Shown here: positions 19,201 through 26,460 of the stretch, one piece after another
How positions within the stretch are numbered: the stretch's first letter is position 1
Layout: every line of letters begins with the position of its first letter
Notes under the pieces: model-generated
What the model was told of the DNA's origin: nothing
The model's input: only the letters and a program-made list of their open reading frames with translations
The model's database searches: none
Program-made: the position numbers and the translations under genes
Source: Crocinitomicaceae bacterium
Lineage (GTDB): Bacteria > Bacteroidota > Bacteroidia > Flavobacteriales_D > Crocinitomicaceae
Assembly: GCA_022447665.1 (NCBI GenBank)
Contig: JAKVAQ010000026.1
Location: forward strand, 1-64,000
DNA: 64,000 bases
Direction of reading: 5' to 3'

Positions 19201-20589
19201 GAAGCCGATACCCTACGTAAAGCCATGGGTAAAAAGAAGTTTGACCTTCTTGCAAAAATGAAACCTCAGTTCTTAAATCAAGGGGCTGAAAGAGGTCATG
19301 ATGTAAAAAAACTAGAGAAAATCTGGGTTGACTGGGAAGCATTTGCTGCCTACGCATTTAACAAATCCCATTCTACATGTTATGCTTGGATTGCTTACCA
19401 AACAGCATATTTAAAAGCGCATTATCCTGCGGAATACATGGCGTCTGTGTTGAGTAATAACATGAACGATATTAAGTCCGTGACGTTCTTCATGGATGAA
19501 TGTAAACGTATGGGGGTTCCCGTACTTGGCCCTGATGTAAATGAATCGCAGTATAAGTTTACTGTGAACTCTGAGGGAGCGATTCGATTTGGTTTGGGCG
19601 CTATTAAAGGTGTAGGTTCTAAACCTGTAGATGCCATGCTCGAGGAGAGAAATGAAAATGGTCCTTTCTTAACTGTTTTTGATTTCACAGCACGTGTTGA
19701 TTCTAGAGTTTGTAATAAAAGAGTATTTGAAAGCTTGGTTTTAGCCGGTGGATTTGATTCCTTCTCCATAGGAAGGTCACAATATTTTGCTGAAGATAAT
19801 AATGGCCGCCTTTTCATGGAGAATGTGGTGAAGTTTGGAGCAAAAATGCAAGAAAGTAAAGACTCTTCGCAGGTTTCTATGTTTGGGGACTCTACCGAAA
19901 CAGAAATCCCTAAACCCCAACCACCGCGTGTTGATGAATGGCCAGCCATAGTTCAATTAAAAAAGGAGAAAGAGGTTGTAGGAGTCTATATATCCGGACA
20001 TCCTTTAGATGATTATTCTTTAGAGATAAAAAGTTTCTGTAAAGGTGATGTGGGAATGTTGAATAGAGTAGAAGAGTACCCACAGCAAGAATTGATGTTA
20101 GCGGGAATTATTTCAAATCCACAACACAGAACAACGAAGCACGGAAATCCCTTTGGTAATTTCGATATCGAAGACTATACGGATAGTAGTAGAGTATTTC
20201 TTTTTGGAGAGGATTACATGAGATTTAAACATCTCTTAAATGAAGGGACTTTTGTTTATATGTCGGGTAAAATTCAGACTAAAAAGTATGGCGATGGATG
20301 GGAGTTCAAGGTAAGCTCCATGGAGTTGTTGGCTGATGTTCGAGAAAAGAAAACCAGAGCTGTTGAGCTGTCCGTAGAATCCATTGATATTACAGATGAA
20401 AAGATTGATCAATTGTACAACTTGATTCTAGACAATACTGGAAATTGCCAATTAAAATTTATTGTAAAAGATCATAAGAACTCGACAGAACTTAAAATGC
20501 CATCACGGACATTCAAAGTTGCCGCGAATAAAGAGTTTATCAATTCGATTGAATCTCTGGAGGTGTTTGATTGTGAGCTAGTTTCTTAG
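16219..20589 (+). CDS. dnaE: DNA polymerase III alpha subunit with fused N-terminal proofreading exonuclease
   Basis: This 1456-residue protein is about 300 residues longer than a plain DnaE. Residues 1-190 form a DEDDh exonuclease with Asp6/Glu8 in FDTETTG, Asp105 and His170/Asp175. A PHP domain follows (about 258-500); several of its usual metal ligands are changed. The polymerase core carries the catalytic aspartates 690 and 692 in PDIDIDF and Asp857 in KMDFLGLKTLT. QVSMFG at 1218-1223 fits a sliding-clamp-binding motif, and an OB-fold region follows near 1290-1380. It is the replicative polymerase with proofreading in the same chain. Its last 50 bases overlap the convergent O-antigen ligase gene. 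Confidence 0.96.
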   Translation: MFLIFDTETTGLPKNWNAPISDTDNWPRCIQIAWQLHDKLGNLIEHKDYLIKPEGFNIPFDAERIHGISTELATEQGVSLAEALAEFKTALDRSEFIVGQNVGFDVNIVGCEFFRLETENQLTELPVLDTCTERSAELCKIPGGRGGKFKLPTLSELHEFLFHEPFAEAHNATADVEATTRCFFELVRQNHYSTEELKEAEDFLNRFREENPGVIDPVGLTHLNLKEESAKVKEKYAPEEVQIDSGELKKNISALTDVHFSHLHNHSQFSILQSTIQIKNLVNKAAEFNMPAVALTDSGNMMAAFHFVRDVLNHNKGVEKANAEAIEAGDEPTQKPMVPIVGCEVNVCRDHTNKSNKDNGHRVVLLAKNKNGFHSLSKISSIAFTEGFYYVPRVDKGVIEKYKEDLIVLTGALSGEIPSLLLNVGEKQAEEAFLWYKEQFGEDFYVELVRHGLEEENRVNADLIKLAKKHDTKLIAANETYYLSKSDAEAHDILLCIKDGELKSTPIGRGRGFRYGLDQQEYYFKSQDEMKELFADIPEAITNIQEVVNKCEPYELARDILLPAFDIPEEYTDEKDNEDGGKRGENNYLRHLTYEGARMRYGEITPEISERLDFELETIANTGYPGYFLIVWDFLVAAREMGVSVGPGRGSAAGSVVAYCLKITNIDPLKYDLLFERFLNPERVSMPDIDIDFDDEGRQSVIDWVIDKYGANQVAQIITYGTMAAKSSIRDTARVLDLPLHEADYLAKLVPDIKLKKLFGLDDIGLAEKLKDNQDDINRANTLKEIATQNSLQGKVVSQAVQLEGSMRNTGIHACGVIITPDDITNFVPVATAKDSDMYCTQFDNSVAEDAGLLKMDFLGLKTLTLIKDAVKIVKERHGVELEPDDFPIDDEKTYELFQRGETVGIFQYESAGMQKYLRELKPTVFADLIAMNALYRPGPLEYIPSFIRRKHGIEEIEYDLEATKEYLEETYGITVYQEQVMLLSQSLAGFSKGEADTLRKAMGKKKFDLLAKMKPQFLNQGAERGHDVKKLEKIWVDWEAFAAYAFNKSHSTCYAWIAYQTAYLKAHYPAEYMASVLSNNMNDIKSVTFFMDECKRMGVPVLGPDVNESQYKFTVNSEGAIRFGLGAIKGVGSKPVDAMLEERNENGPFLTVFDFTARVDSRVCNKRVFESLVLAGGFDSFSIGRSQYFAEDNNGRLFMENVVKFGAKMQESKDSSQVSMFGDSTETEIPKPQPPRVDEWPAIVQLKKEKEVVGVYISGHPLDDYSLEIKSFCKGDVGMLNRVEEYPQQELMLAGIISNPQHRTTKHGNPFGNFDIEDYTDSSRVFLFGEDYMRFKHLLNEGTFVYMSGKIQTKKYGDGWEFKVSSMELLADVREKKTRAVELSVESIDITDEKIDQLYNLILDNTGNCQLKFIVKDHKNSTELKMPSRTFKVAANKEFINSIESLEVFDCELVS

Positions 20590-22009
20590 CTTGTCTTTTA
20601 TACTTTAAATCGTACATCACTATAATCGCCGTGATTCCCCAAACCGGTATACTTGCTTTGTCTGTATCAAGATAATTGTTCAAGAAACCATGCATGAAGT
20701 ATGTGCTCAATCCTAAAATGAGAGTTAATAAGAGCGTCCTCATTTCTCCTTTTGGCATAACCAAGTAAGTTGTGATTCCCGAATAAAAGATCCATCCAAT
20801 TAATACAAACATCAAGAGCATTCCAGGTAGACCTTGTTCAGATAAAGGACCTAAATATTCAGAATGAGCGTTTCCTCTATTTCCTGAATGCGTGGAAATT
20901 ATAGTAAGGTTTTGAGAAAGTTGAAATGGGGCATAGACCATGGCATAAGTTCCTGGTCCCCATCCAAGAACAGGGCGTTCCTGCCATAACTGATATGCAC
21001 AAGACCATCGATTTAAACGTTCAAGGTTAGATGCATCGGTAGTGATATTGGCCATTGACTCTATTCGTTCATCTAAATTTTCAGTGGCATGTTCTGCATT
21101 TACCTTCTCTAGTCTATGTTCTATTTGAGTGATGGAGAAAGCAACGTAGATGAGTACAGCACTGCCCAGCATGGCCACATATCGAAACTTTATTTTAAAT
21201 CTGATAAGGAGATAAATTCCGAGAGCACCAACAAGACTTAACCAAGCAGCTCTAGTGTAAGACATAACAATAGCGAAACCAATTAATCCAATCAAAAACA
21301 ATATTGTAAGTCTTACAAGAGGACCATTTTTCTTATAAAATAGTAGGCCCAACAACGGAGGGAAAATTAAGGCTAAAATGGCGCCATAAGAAGTATGATC
21401 TTTAAAGAAAGGAAACATTACCCAATGTCCCGTTTCTTCATCAAACCCATAAGAGGCATGTTGAATTAATGTGTAAGCAGCAACAATGGCCATTCCAATA
21501 GTAAAAAGCCAAACGAATTGAACAATGTTTTTCTCTTTTTTAAAGAATTCAACCCCGTAGAAATATACCGGAACTACAAACCATAATCGAACTAAAAGAA
21601 ATTTAAATGAAACTAACGGTAACTCGCTAGTAATGGAGGTGAGAAGCAACCATACAAATTGCAGGATGAATATTATAGTGATTGGATGCTTTAAGAATTC
21701 CACATCAAACATATTCCTTTTCATTTGCTTAAGGCAGATGATACAAAGCATCCCGAACAATAAGGGTTCTGTAGGGATAAATAGACCTATGCTACCACCA
21801 ACAAATTCTTCAATATTAAAAGAAATAGGGGTGCAGAAAATGATGAATTTGAATAAAAGTTCAAAGTGATAAATCGCAACGTATATTGCAATTAACCCTA
21901 ATGGTAATAAACCAAAAAAGTATTCGTCCGAGAAAAGAAAATAGGAGTTTAGTAGCGCAAAAGAAATTGCGAATACGTAAAACCAAGAGTTATTTAAAAC
22001 TGCCTTCAA
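20540..22009 (-). CDS. O-antigen ligase / polymerase family membrane protein
   Basis: The 489-residue protein has about 11 hydrophobic helices and one large extracytoplasmic loop. The loop contains LGWGPGTYAMVYAPF and the NAHSEYLGPLSEQGLPG motif of the Wzy_C/O-antigen ligase family (histidine and glutamate near 376-379). Such proteins join or polymerise undecaprenyl-linked sugar chains at the outer face of the inner membrane; Wzy and WaaL cannot be separated from sequence alone. The start is TTG at 22009, directly after the stop of the chain-length gene, implying coupling. Its last 16 codons overlap the end of dnaE. Confidence 0.85.
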   Translation of the reverse strand: MKAVLNNSWFYVFAISFALLNSYFLFSDEYFFGLLPLGLIAIYVAIYHFELLFKFIIFCTPISFNIEEFVGGSIGLFIPTEPLLFGMLCIICLKQMKRNMFDVEFLKHPITIIFILQFVWLLLTSITSELPLVSFKFLLVRLWFVVPVYFYGVEFFKKEKNIVQFVWLFTIGMAIVAAYTLIQHASYGFDEETGHWVMFPFFKDHTSYGAILALIFPPLLGLLFYKKNGPLVRLTILFLIGLIGFAIVMSYTRAAWLSLVGALGIYLLIRFKIKFRYVAMLGSAVLIYVAFSITQIEHRLEKVNAEHATENLDERIESMANITTDASNLERLNRWSCAYQLWQERPVLGWGPGTYAMVYAPFQLSQNLTIISTHSGNRGNAHSEYLGPLSEQGLPGMLLMFVLIGWIFYSGITTYLVMPKGEMRTLLLTLILGLSTYFMHGFLNNYLDTDKASIPVWGITAIIVMYDLKYKRQAKKLAHNQTPPEIQSN

Positions 22010-22996
22010 TTATGAAGTCGCCTTTAGTTCTTTAAATTTTTCAATTCCAAGTAATAGGAATACAGCAAATGCAAATGCTCCGAACGTGGCAAAAATCACG
22101 ATGATAGCTCTTTTTGGTTTGGCTTTTTTGTCCGGGATCTCAGCCATTGAGTGGCGAATAGTTTGCTGAATGCTTGTTTTCGAATATTGAACCGCTTGAT
22201 CGTTAACATCGAGAATATTGGAGTATCTCAAACTAAAGAACTCGCTAAGGTTTGAATAGATATCATAGTCAGAGCCATACTTCTGAGTGGCATCAATTTT
22301 TCCTTTAATTTCTTGAGCAAGTTCTCTTTCTCCGGCCTTTAACGCTGTTAGATAATCGGTATACATATTGCCTCTTTCATCTTTACTCACTACACCAGAG
22401 TCACTTAAGGCTCTAAGCCGATCTGAATAATCTCCCATTTCATCTTTTATCAGGGCTACCTCGCCTTGAACTGCCCATTTTGGACCAATGGCTCTTTCTC
22501 GAATCATTCGATTCATTACTGTATCAACTAAGCGAACAATATCATTCGCCATATCAGTTGCGATGACCGGATCTTTATCAAAAACATCGATATTAATTGA
22601 GTTGTAACGTGTTCTTTCGAATTTCACATTCCCCTCGTAGACTTTTTGAAATTCAAATTTAGCATGTGCTTTATTCGTGTCAATTTCATAATGATCATAG
22701 AGGTCATACTTTAAGGTTAAGCTATCTCTAATTTCAGGAGAGATAAGTACTTGCAGCAAACGTTCAGCATCAGCTTCATCACCAAATTCAACTACTGAAT
22801 TTCTGCTGGAACTATTAAAATCAACCGAATTTGATTTAGTAGGGAACACAATCGCGGTTGCTTTAAAGTACGGAGTCATCATCAATGAAACTACGATGGA
22901 GATTACACAAGCTGATGCGGTAATGATAATAAGAGGCTTGCGCTTCTTCCACAAAAAGGCAATGATATCTCCTGAATTAAAATCTTTCTGATCCAT
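22010..22996 (-). CDS. Wzz-type polysaccharide chain-length regulator
   Basis: The 328-residue protein has the Wzz layout: a short cytoplasmic N-terminus, membrane helix 1 (about 21-41) followed by the conserved PYFKATAIVFPTKS strand, a long mostly helical extracytoplasmic region and membrane helix 2 near 298-318. The kinase domain of Wzc is absent. Wzz oligomers set the length of chains made by the Wzy polymerase, and the downstream gene encodes just such a polymerase or ligase. A TAnnTTTG element lies 17 bases upstream of its ATG. Confidence 0.88.
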   Translation of the reverse strand: MDQKDFNSGDIIAFLWKKRKPLIIITASACVISIVVSLMMTPYFKATAIVFPTKSNSVDFNSSSRNSVVEFGDEADAERLLQVLISPEIRDSLTLKYDLYDHYEIDTNKAHAKFEFQKVYEGNVKFERTRYNSINIDVFDKDPVIATDMANDIVRLVDTVMNRMIRERAIGPKWAVQGEVALIKDEMGDYSDRLRALSDSGVVSKDERGNMYTDYLTALKAGERELAQEIKGKIDATQKYGSDYDIYSNLSEFFSLRYSNILDVNDQAVQYSKTSIQQTIRHSMAEIPDKKAKPKRAIIVIFATFGAFAFAVFLLLGIEKFKELKATS

Positions 22997-23013
22997 TAAA
23001 TCGAATTTGAGGG

Positions 23014-23021
23014 CAAAAATA
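23014..23021 (-). promoter_or_regulatory. TAnnTTTG promoter element for the wzz-wzy pair
   Basis: The minus strand reads TATTTTTG, 17 bases before the wzz ATG. A TTG lies 26 bases further upstream, slightly beyond the usual spacing. Confidence 0.5.
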
Positions 23022-23130
23022 GCTTTTTCTGGCAGTTTAGGGTGCTACAATGGAAAGCGGTTTACCGAGTAACGGAATGATTTTTCATTTCGTATCTTTC
23101 GAGAAAGATTCTTTTAATTAATTCAATAAC

Positions 23131-23535
23131 ATGTCAACAGAAAATAAAGAAAAGTATAGTGCAATATCTCAGTTAATTGAAGTAGCGATGAGCGATGGGC
23201 ATTTGCATGAGGAGGAGATCAAGTTTATTCATGCAGTTGGAAAACAAATGGGTTTAGGCGATGATGAATTATTAAAGTTAATTAAAAGTCCTGCTCCATT
23301 TGAGCCCTTTGAAAGTGAGTTAGATAGAATAGTACAATTTCAGCGCATTTGTCTATTAATGCATGTTGATGGTAATTCTGAATCCAAGGAAATAAATACA
23401 GTTAAGAGTCTTGGTTTAAAATTAGGACTCAACCCAAAGGCAACCGGCGAAGTTTTGAGAAGGATGAATGAATATGAAAACAATGTAATCCCTCCTCAAG
23501 ATTTAATTAATATTTATTTAAAGTATAAAAATTAG
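23131..23535 (+). CDS. TerB-like helical protein
   Basis: This 134-residue protein is all helical. Repeated acidic motifs AMSDGHLHEEEIKFI (18-32) and MHVDGNSESKEI (about 77-88) are placed like the two metal-binding loops of TerB/TerB-like domains. There is no signal peptide or membrane helix. The family is named for tellurite resistance but mostly has no proven role; the neighbours give no clue and no other ter gene is present. It is transcribed alone, divergently from wzz. Confidence 0.65.
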   Translation: MSTENKEKYSAISQLIEVAMSDGHLHEEEIKFIHAVGKQMGLGDDELLKLIKSPAPFEPFESELDRIVQFQRICLLMHVDGNSESKEINTVKSLGLKLGLNPKATGEVLRRMNEYENNVIPPQDLINIYLKYKN

Positions 23536-23690
23536 AAAAAATCAAAAAATACCGTTTGGTATAAAATCGATAAAATACTCTCACTCATCTGTGTTTTTTC
23601 GTTTTTTATCTAAAAGTGTGTTAAAAATGTAATGCATTATGCAACATAACCACTCATAAGATGTTACATTAGCAGAGTATTTTAGAAATT

Positions 23691-23861
23691 ATGGCACGAA
23701 AAAAATCAGAGAAGCAACTTGAAAAAGTGCTCAACGAAATAAAAAACAACAAACCTAAGTTTAAACTTAAGTTAGATAATAGAACTACTATTACGTTAAA
23801 AACGAAAGAACAGCTTGAGAAGTGGATGGCTTTATATCCTAAGGCCGAATTGATTTCTTAA
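23691..23861 (+). CDS. 56-residue basic protein, unknown function
   Basis: A short open frame, MARKKSEKQLEKVLNEIKNN, continues with KPKFKLKLDNRTTITLKTKE and ends AELIS. The first half is a highly charged helix; the second half has alternating strand-like segments. Support for a real gene: ATG start, codon use like the neighbours, and a strong terminator 25 bases after the stop with no other gene to serve on this strand. I recognise no family. A cluster of inverted repeats lies just upstream (23626-23670). Confidence 0.6.
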   Translation: MARKKSEKQLEKVLNEIKNNKPKFKLKLDNRTTITLKTKEQLEKWMALYPKAELIS

Positions 23862-23885
23862 TTTCATAATTTATAATGGTTAGCT

Positions 23886-23920
23886 AAAAATCCTTTTCCC
23901 CCCGGAAAGGGATTTTTTTT
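23886..23920 (+). terminator. rho-independent terminator after the 56-codon gene
   Basis: A 13-bp stem (AAAATCCTTTTCC with GGAAAGGGATTTT, one wobble) with a CCCC loop is followed by a T run. The A run on the left lets it also terminate ruvX transcripts coming from the other side. Confidence 0.88.
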
Positions 23921-24329
23921 ATCCCATAGAATTTAAGTAATCACTTAAGATGATTGAGGCACTAATTTTATCTATTAGTCCTTTCTCTTGTTTCTTTTTC
24001 TTTTTGAGACCGCTCATTCCAATCGCAGCAGAAGCCATTTTTGAGGTGAATCTTTCATCTAATAGAACGACCTCTTTCTTAAACGTATTTTCAATTTTGG
24101 CCTTAAACTTTATAACATCAGCGGTGATGTGAGTGTCACTGCCGTCTAGTCTTCTCGGATATCCCAATATCACCTTTTCCACATCATGCGCCTCGAAGTA
24201 TTTAATGAGAAAAGAAAAAATCTCATTATTATTGATAGTTGTGAGAGGAGAAGCGATGATTTTAGCATCATCTGTTTCAGCGATACCAATGCGCTTTAAG
24301 CCAAAGTCAATACCAATTAATCTACCCAT
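23919..24329 (-). CDS. ruvX: Holliday junction resolvase-like protein RuvX/YqgF
   Basis: With the ATG at 24329 the protein has 136 residues and begins MGRLIGIDFGLKRIGIA, the RNase H-fold strand carrying the first catalytic aspartate. A TTG 15 codons upstream adds residues not typical of the family. Further signatures are VILGYPRRLDGS and LLDERFTSKMA (second acidic residue). The family is linked to pre-16S rRNA 5'-end processing and possibly recombination. The start overlaps the 3' end of the antiporter gene by 8 bases. Confidence 0.92.
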   Translation of the reverse strand: MGRLIGIDFGLKRIGIAETDDAKIIASPLTTINNNEIFSFLIKYFEAHDVEKVILGYPRRLDGSDTHITADVIKFKAKIENTFKKEVVLLDERFTSKMASAAIGMSGLKKKKKQEKGLIDKISASIILSDYLNSMG

Positions 24330-26304
24330 TATTATCTTCTGGAATTCTTTTCCCAAGGACTTCAACAATACCAATCAATGCTCCAATTCCGATAATAAAA
24401 CAAAGAATAGGGTTGAGGCCAAGAGCTGCTGGTATGGTTCCCAATACCACTGCAACAAAGCCCACGGTTAAGGCATAAGGAATTTGTGTACGAACATGGT
24501 CTATATGGTTACAACCGCTTGCTAAAGATGAAAGAATTGTTGTGTCGGATATAGGGGAGCAGTGATCACCAAGAACAGATCCGGCAAGGACAGCGCTTAC
24601 TACGTTATAGAAGATTCCCATTGAAGATACTTCATCGTATCCTGCTTGCGCACATATAGTCCAGGCCGCTGGCAATATAATAGGATATACAAGCGCCATA
24701 GTAGACCAAGACGACCCCGTTGAGAATGCAACAAATGCAGCCAAAACAAAGGTGATTCCTGGGATTAACCAAGGATAAATGTTACCAACCAAACTCGTAA
24801 TATAATCAGCCGTATGCATTTCTTCAGTAACTGAAGCAAGTGCCCAGGCTAAAATCAAAATTAGAATCGCAGGAACCATCGTTTTAAAACCGGTAATCAC
24901 AGTTTCTACTGAATCTCTAAGGTTCATGATTCGTTGACTGACGGTTAAAATAACTGCTGCTAACAACGCAGTTAATGAAGACCACAATAAGGCAATGTAT
25001 GAATCAGCAGCACCAATTAAGGTACCTAGCTTCCGCGTAAAGGTCTCAGGGTTACCTTCCATTATACCAATATTGCTCCATATGTTGGACCAGGTATTTA
25101 CTTTGGCATTAGAGTCAATGTCCGCAATAGTTCCGGCCAAGCTCTCAAAACCTGTATAAATCAATCCTATCAATGTTCCAAAAACAATAATTGCAACAGG
25201 GATAACCGCATTCATAGCTCTGTATTTGATTCCTTTAACGGGTTCAAGATCTTCTAATTCAGTGAGGTCTCCAGAATTTTCTTCGGGATTAATAATTCCT
25301 CCTTGTCGCGCTCTGGCCTCAGCTTTATACATCGGTCCATAATCCTTCTTTCTCCAAACGATATAAAAGATGAAAAACAAAGTTAGAATGGGGTAGAAGC
25401 TGTACATTAAACTATTTAGGAAAATCGAATAAACTCCTTCAGAGATTTGAGTTCCGTCAGCATTAATTTTATCAAGTCCGGTAGTAATGTAAACAAGCTC
25501 TGCTCCAATCCAGGTTGTGACAAATGCAATACTGGATACAGGAGCTGCAGTACTGTCTACAATATATGCTAACTTCTCTCTTGATATTTTTAATTTATCC
25601 GTCACCGCGCGCATGGTGTTTCCTACAACGAGGGTATTAGCGTAATCATCAAAGAAAATAGCAATTCCTAATCCCCAAGTCGCCAATTGACCATTTCTTA
25701 CATTATTGGCAAATTTGGCAATACTATTCACGATGCCTTTCATTCCCCCGTTTCGAGAAATTAATGCCACTATGCCTCCGATAACGATGGAGAATAGAAT
25801 TACGCTTAAATGCCCAGAATCATTCATTGCCTGAATAATATAGGTGTCAATTATTTTGAAGAACCCAGTAAATATACCTACAAACCCTTCCGCGTAAAAA
25901 CCTATTATAGCAGATCCAATAAAAATCCCTGAGACTAATGAGAAGATCACTTCTTTGAATACAAGGGCTAGTAATATGGCGATTAAAGGAGGTAATATAG
26001 AGGTCCATAGTGGAACAACACCTACTTTATCATAATTTACATCATACCCTTGAATTGATATCTCGCAATCCGAAGGCACAACCATTTCAAAACTTCCAGA
26101 ATTCCCTAAGGTGTTGATTTCTGTGGTGACTCCATTGATGACAAGTGTATCCGGAATATCAGAAAGAGAGTTTACTTGGATCTCAGACGGGATGTCGGTA
26201 AACAAGATCTCAGGCAGCTCCAACCGCAGTGTGTTCTCTGTCTGCGCATTCGAGGTCAAAAAACTCCCAAGTATTATTAAAAGAAATAGAAACGCCTTTT
26301 TCAT
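24322..26304 (-). CDS. NhaC-family Na+/H+ antiporter with exported N-terminal domain
   Basis: The 660-residue protein starts with a cleavable-looking signal peptide (1-20, ending TSNAQ), then about 75 residues of beta-rich sequence before the first transporter helix at about 98-118. The membrane part has roughly 11-12 helices with NhaC motifs such as FDDYANTLVVGNTMR and STGSSWSTMALVYPI near the carboxylate/hydroxyl ion site. It probably exchanges Na+ (or another cation or substrate) against protons at the inner membrane; some family members carry amino or organic acids. It is followed by ruvX with an 8-base overlap. Confidence 0.85.
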   Translation of the reverse strand: MKKAFLFLLIILGSFLTSNAQTENTLRLELPEILFTDIPSEIQVNSLSDIPDTLVINGVTTEINTLGNSGSFEMVVPSDCEISIQGYDVNYDKVGVVPLWTSILPPLIAILLALVFKEVIFSLVSGIFIGSAIIGFYAEGFVGIFTGFFKIIDTYIIQAMNDSGHLSVILFSIVIGGIVALISRNGGMKGIVNSIAKFANNVRNGQLATWGLGIAIFFDDYANTLVVGNTMRAVTDKLKISREKLAYIVDSTAAPVSSIAFVTTWIGAELVYITTGLDKINADGTQISEGVYSIFLNSLMYSFYPILTLFFIFYIVWRKKDYGPMYKAEARARQGGIINPEENSGDLTELEDLEPVKGIKYRAMNAVIPVAIIVFGTLIGLIYTGFESLAGTIADIDSNAKVNTWSNIWSNIGIMEGNPETFTRKLGTLIGAADSYIALLWSSLTALLAAVILTVSQRIMNLRDSVETVITGFKTMVPAILILILAWALASVTEEMHTADYITSLVGNIYPWLIPGITFVLAAFVAFSTGSSWSTMALVYPIILPAAWTICAQAGYDEVSSMGIFYNVVSAVLAGSVLGDHCSPISDTTILSSLASGCNHIDHVRTQIPYALTVGFVAVVLGTIPAALGLNPILCFIIGIGALIGIVEVLGKRIPEDNNG

Positions 26305-26311
26305 AGCGGGA

Positions 26312-26319
26312 CAAAAGTA
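26312..26319 (-). promoter_or_regulatory. TAnnTTTG promoter element for the antiporter gene
   Basis: The minus strand reads TACTTTTG, an exact consensus match, only 7 bases before the ATG; if used, the mRNA would have almost no leader. Confidence 0.4.
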
Positions 26320-26460
26320 TTTATTTTCCCTTAATTACCTTAATATTCCTTCAGTCCATCACGGATAAGTTCCGAAAAGACCATTTTAGCTACATTCAAT
26401 CACAATTAGGAAGACCGAATCAAGAATCATGATTAAATTAGCGGAAACCAAATTCCAGAT

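Noticed and set aside
19422-19949. 175-codon open frame on the minus strand inside dnaE
   Set aside because: It lies wholly antisense to the conserved polymerase core and its product shows no family features; it is a shadow of dnaE codon use.
24330-24374. Longer RuvX start at the TTG at 24374
   Set aside because: The extra 15 residues precede the conserved first strand and lie deep inside the antiporter gene; the ATG at 24329 fits the family.
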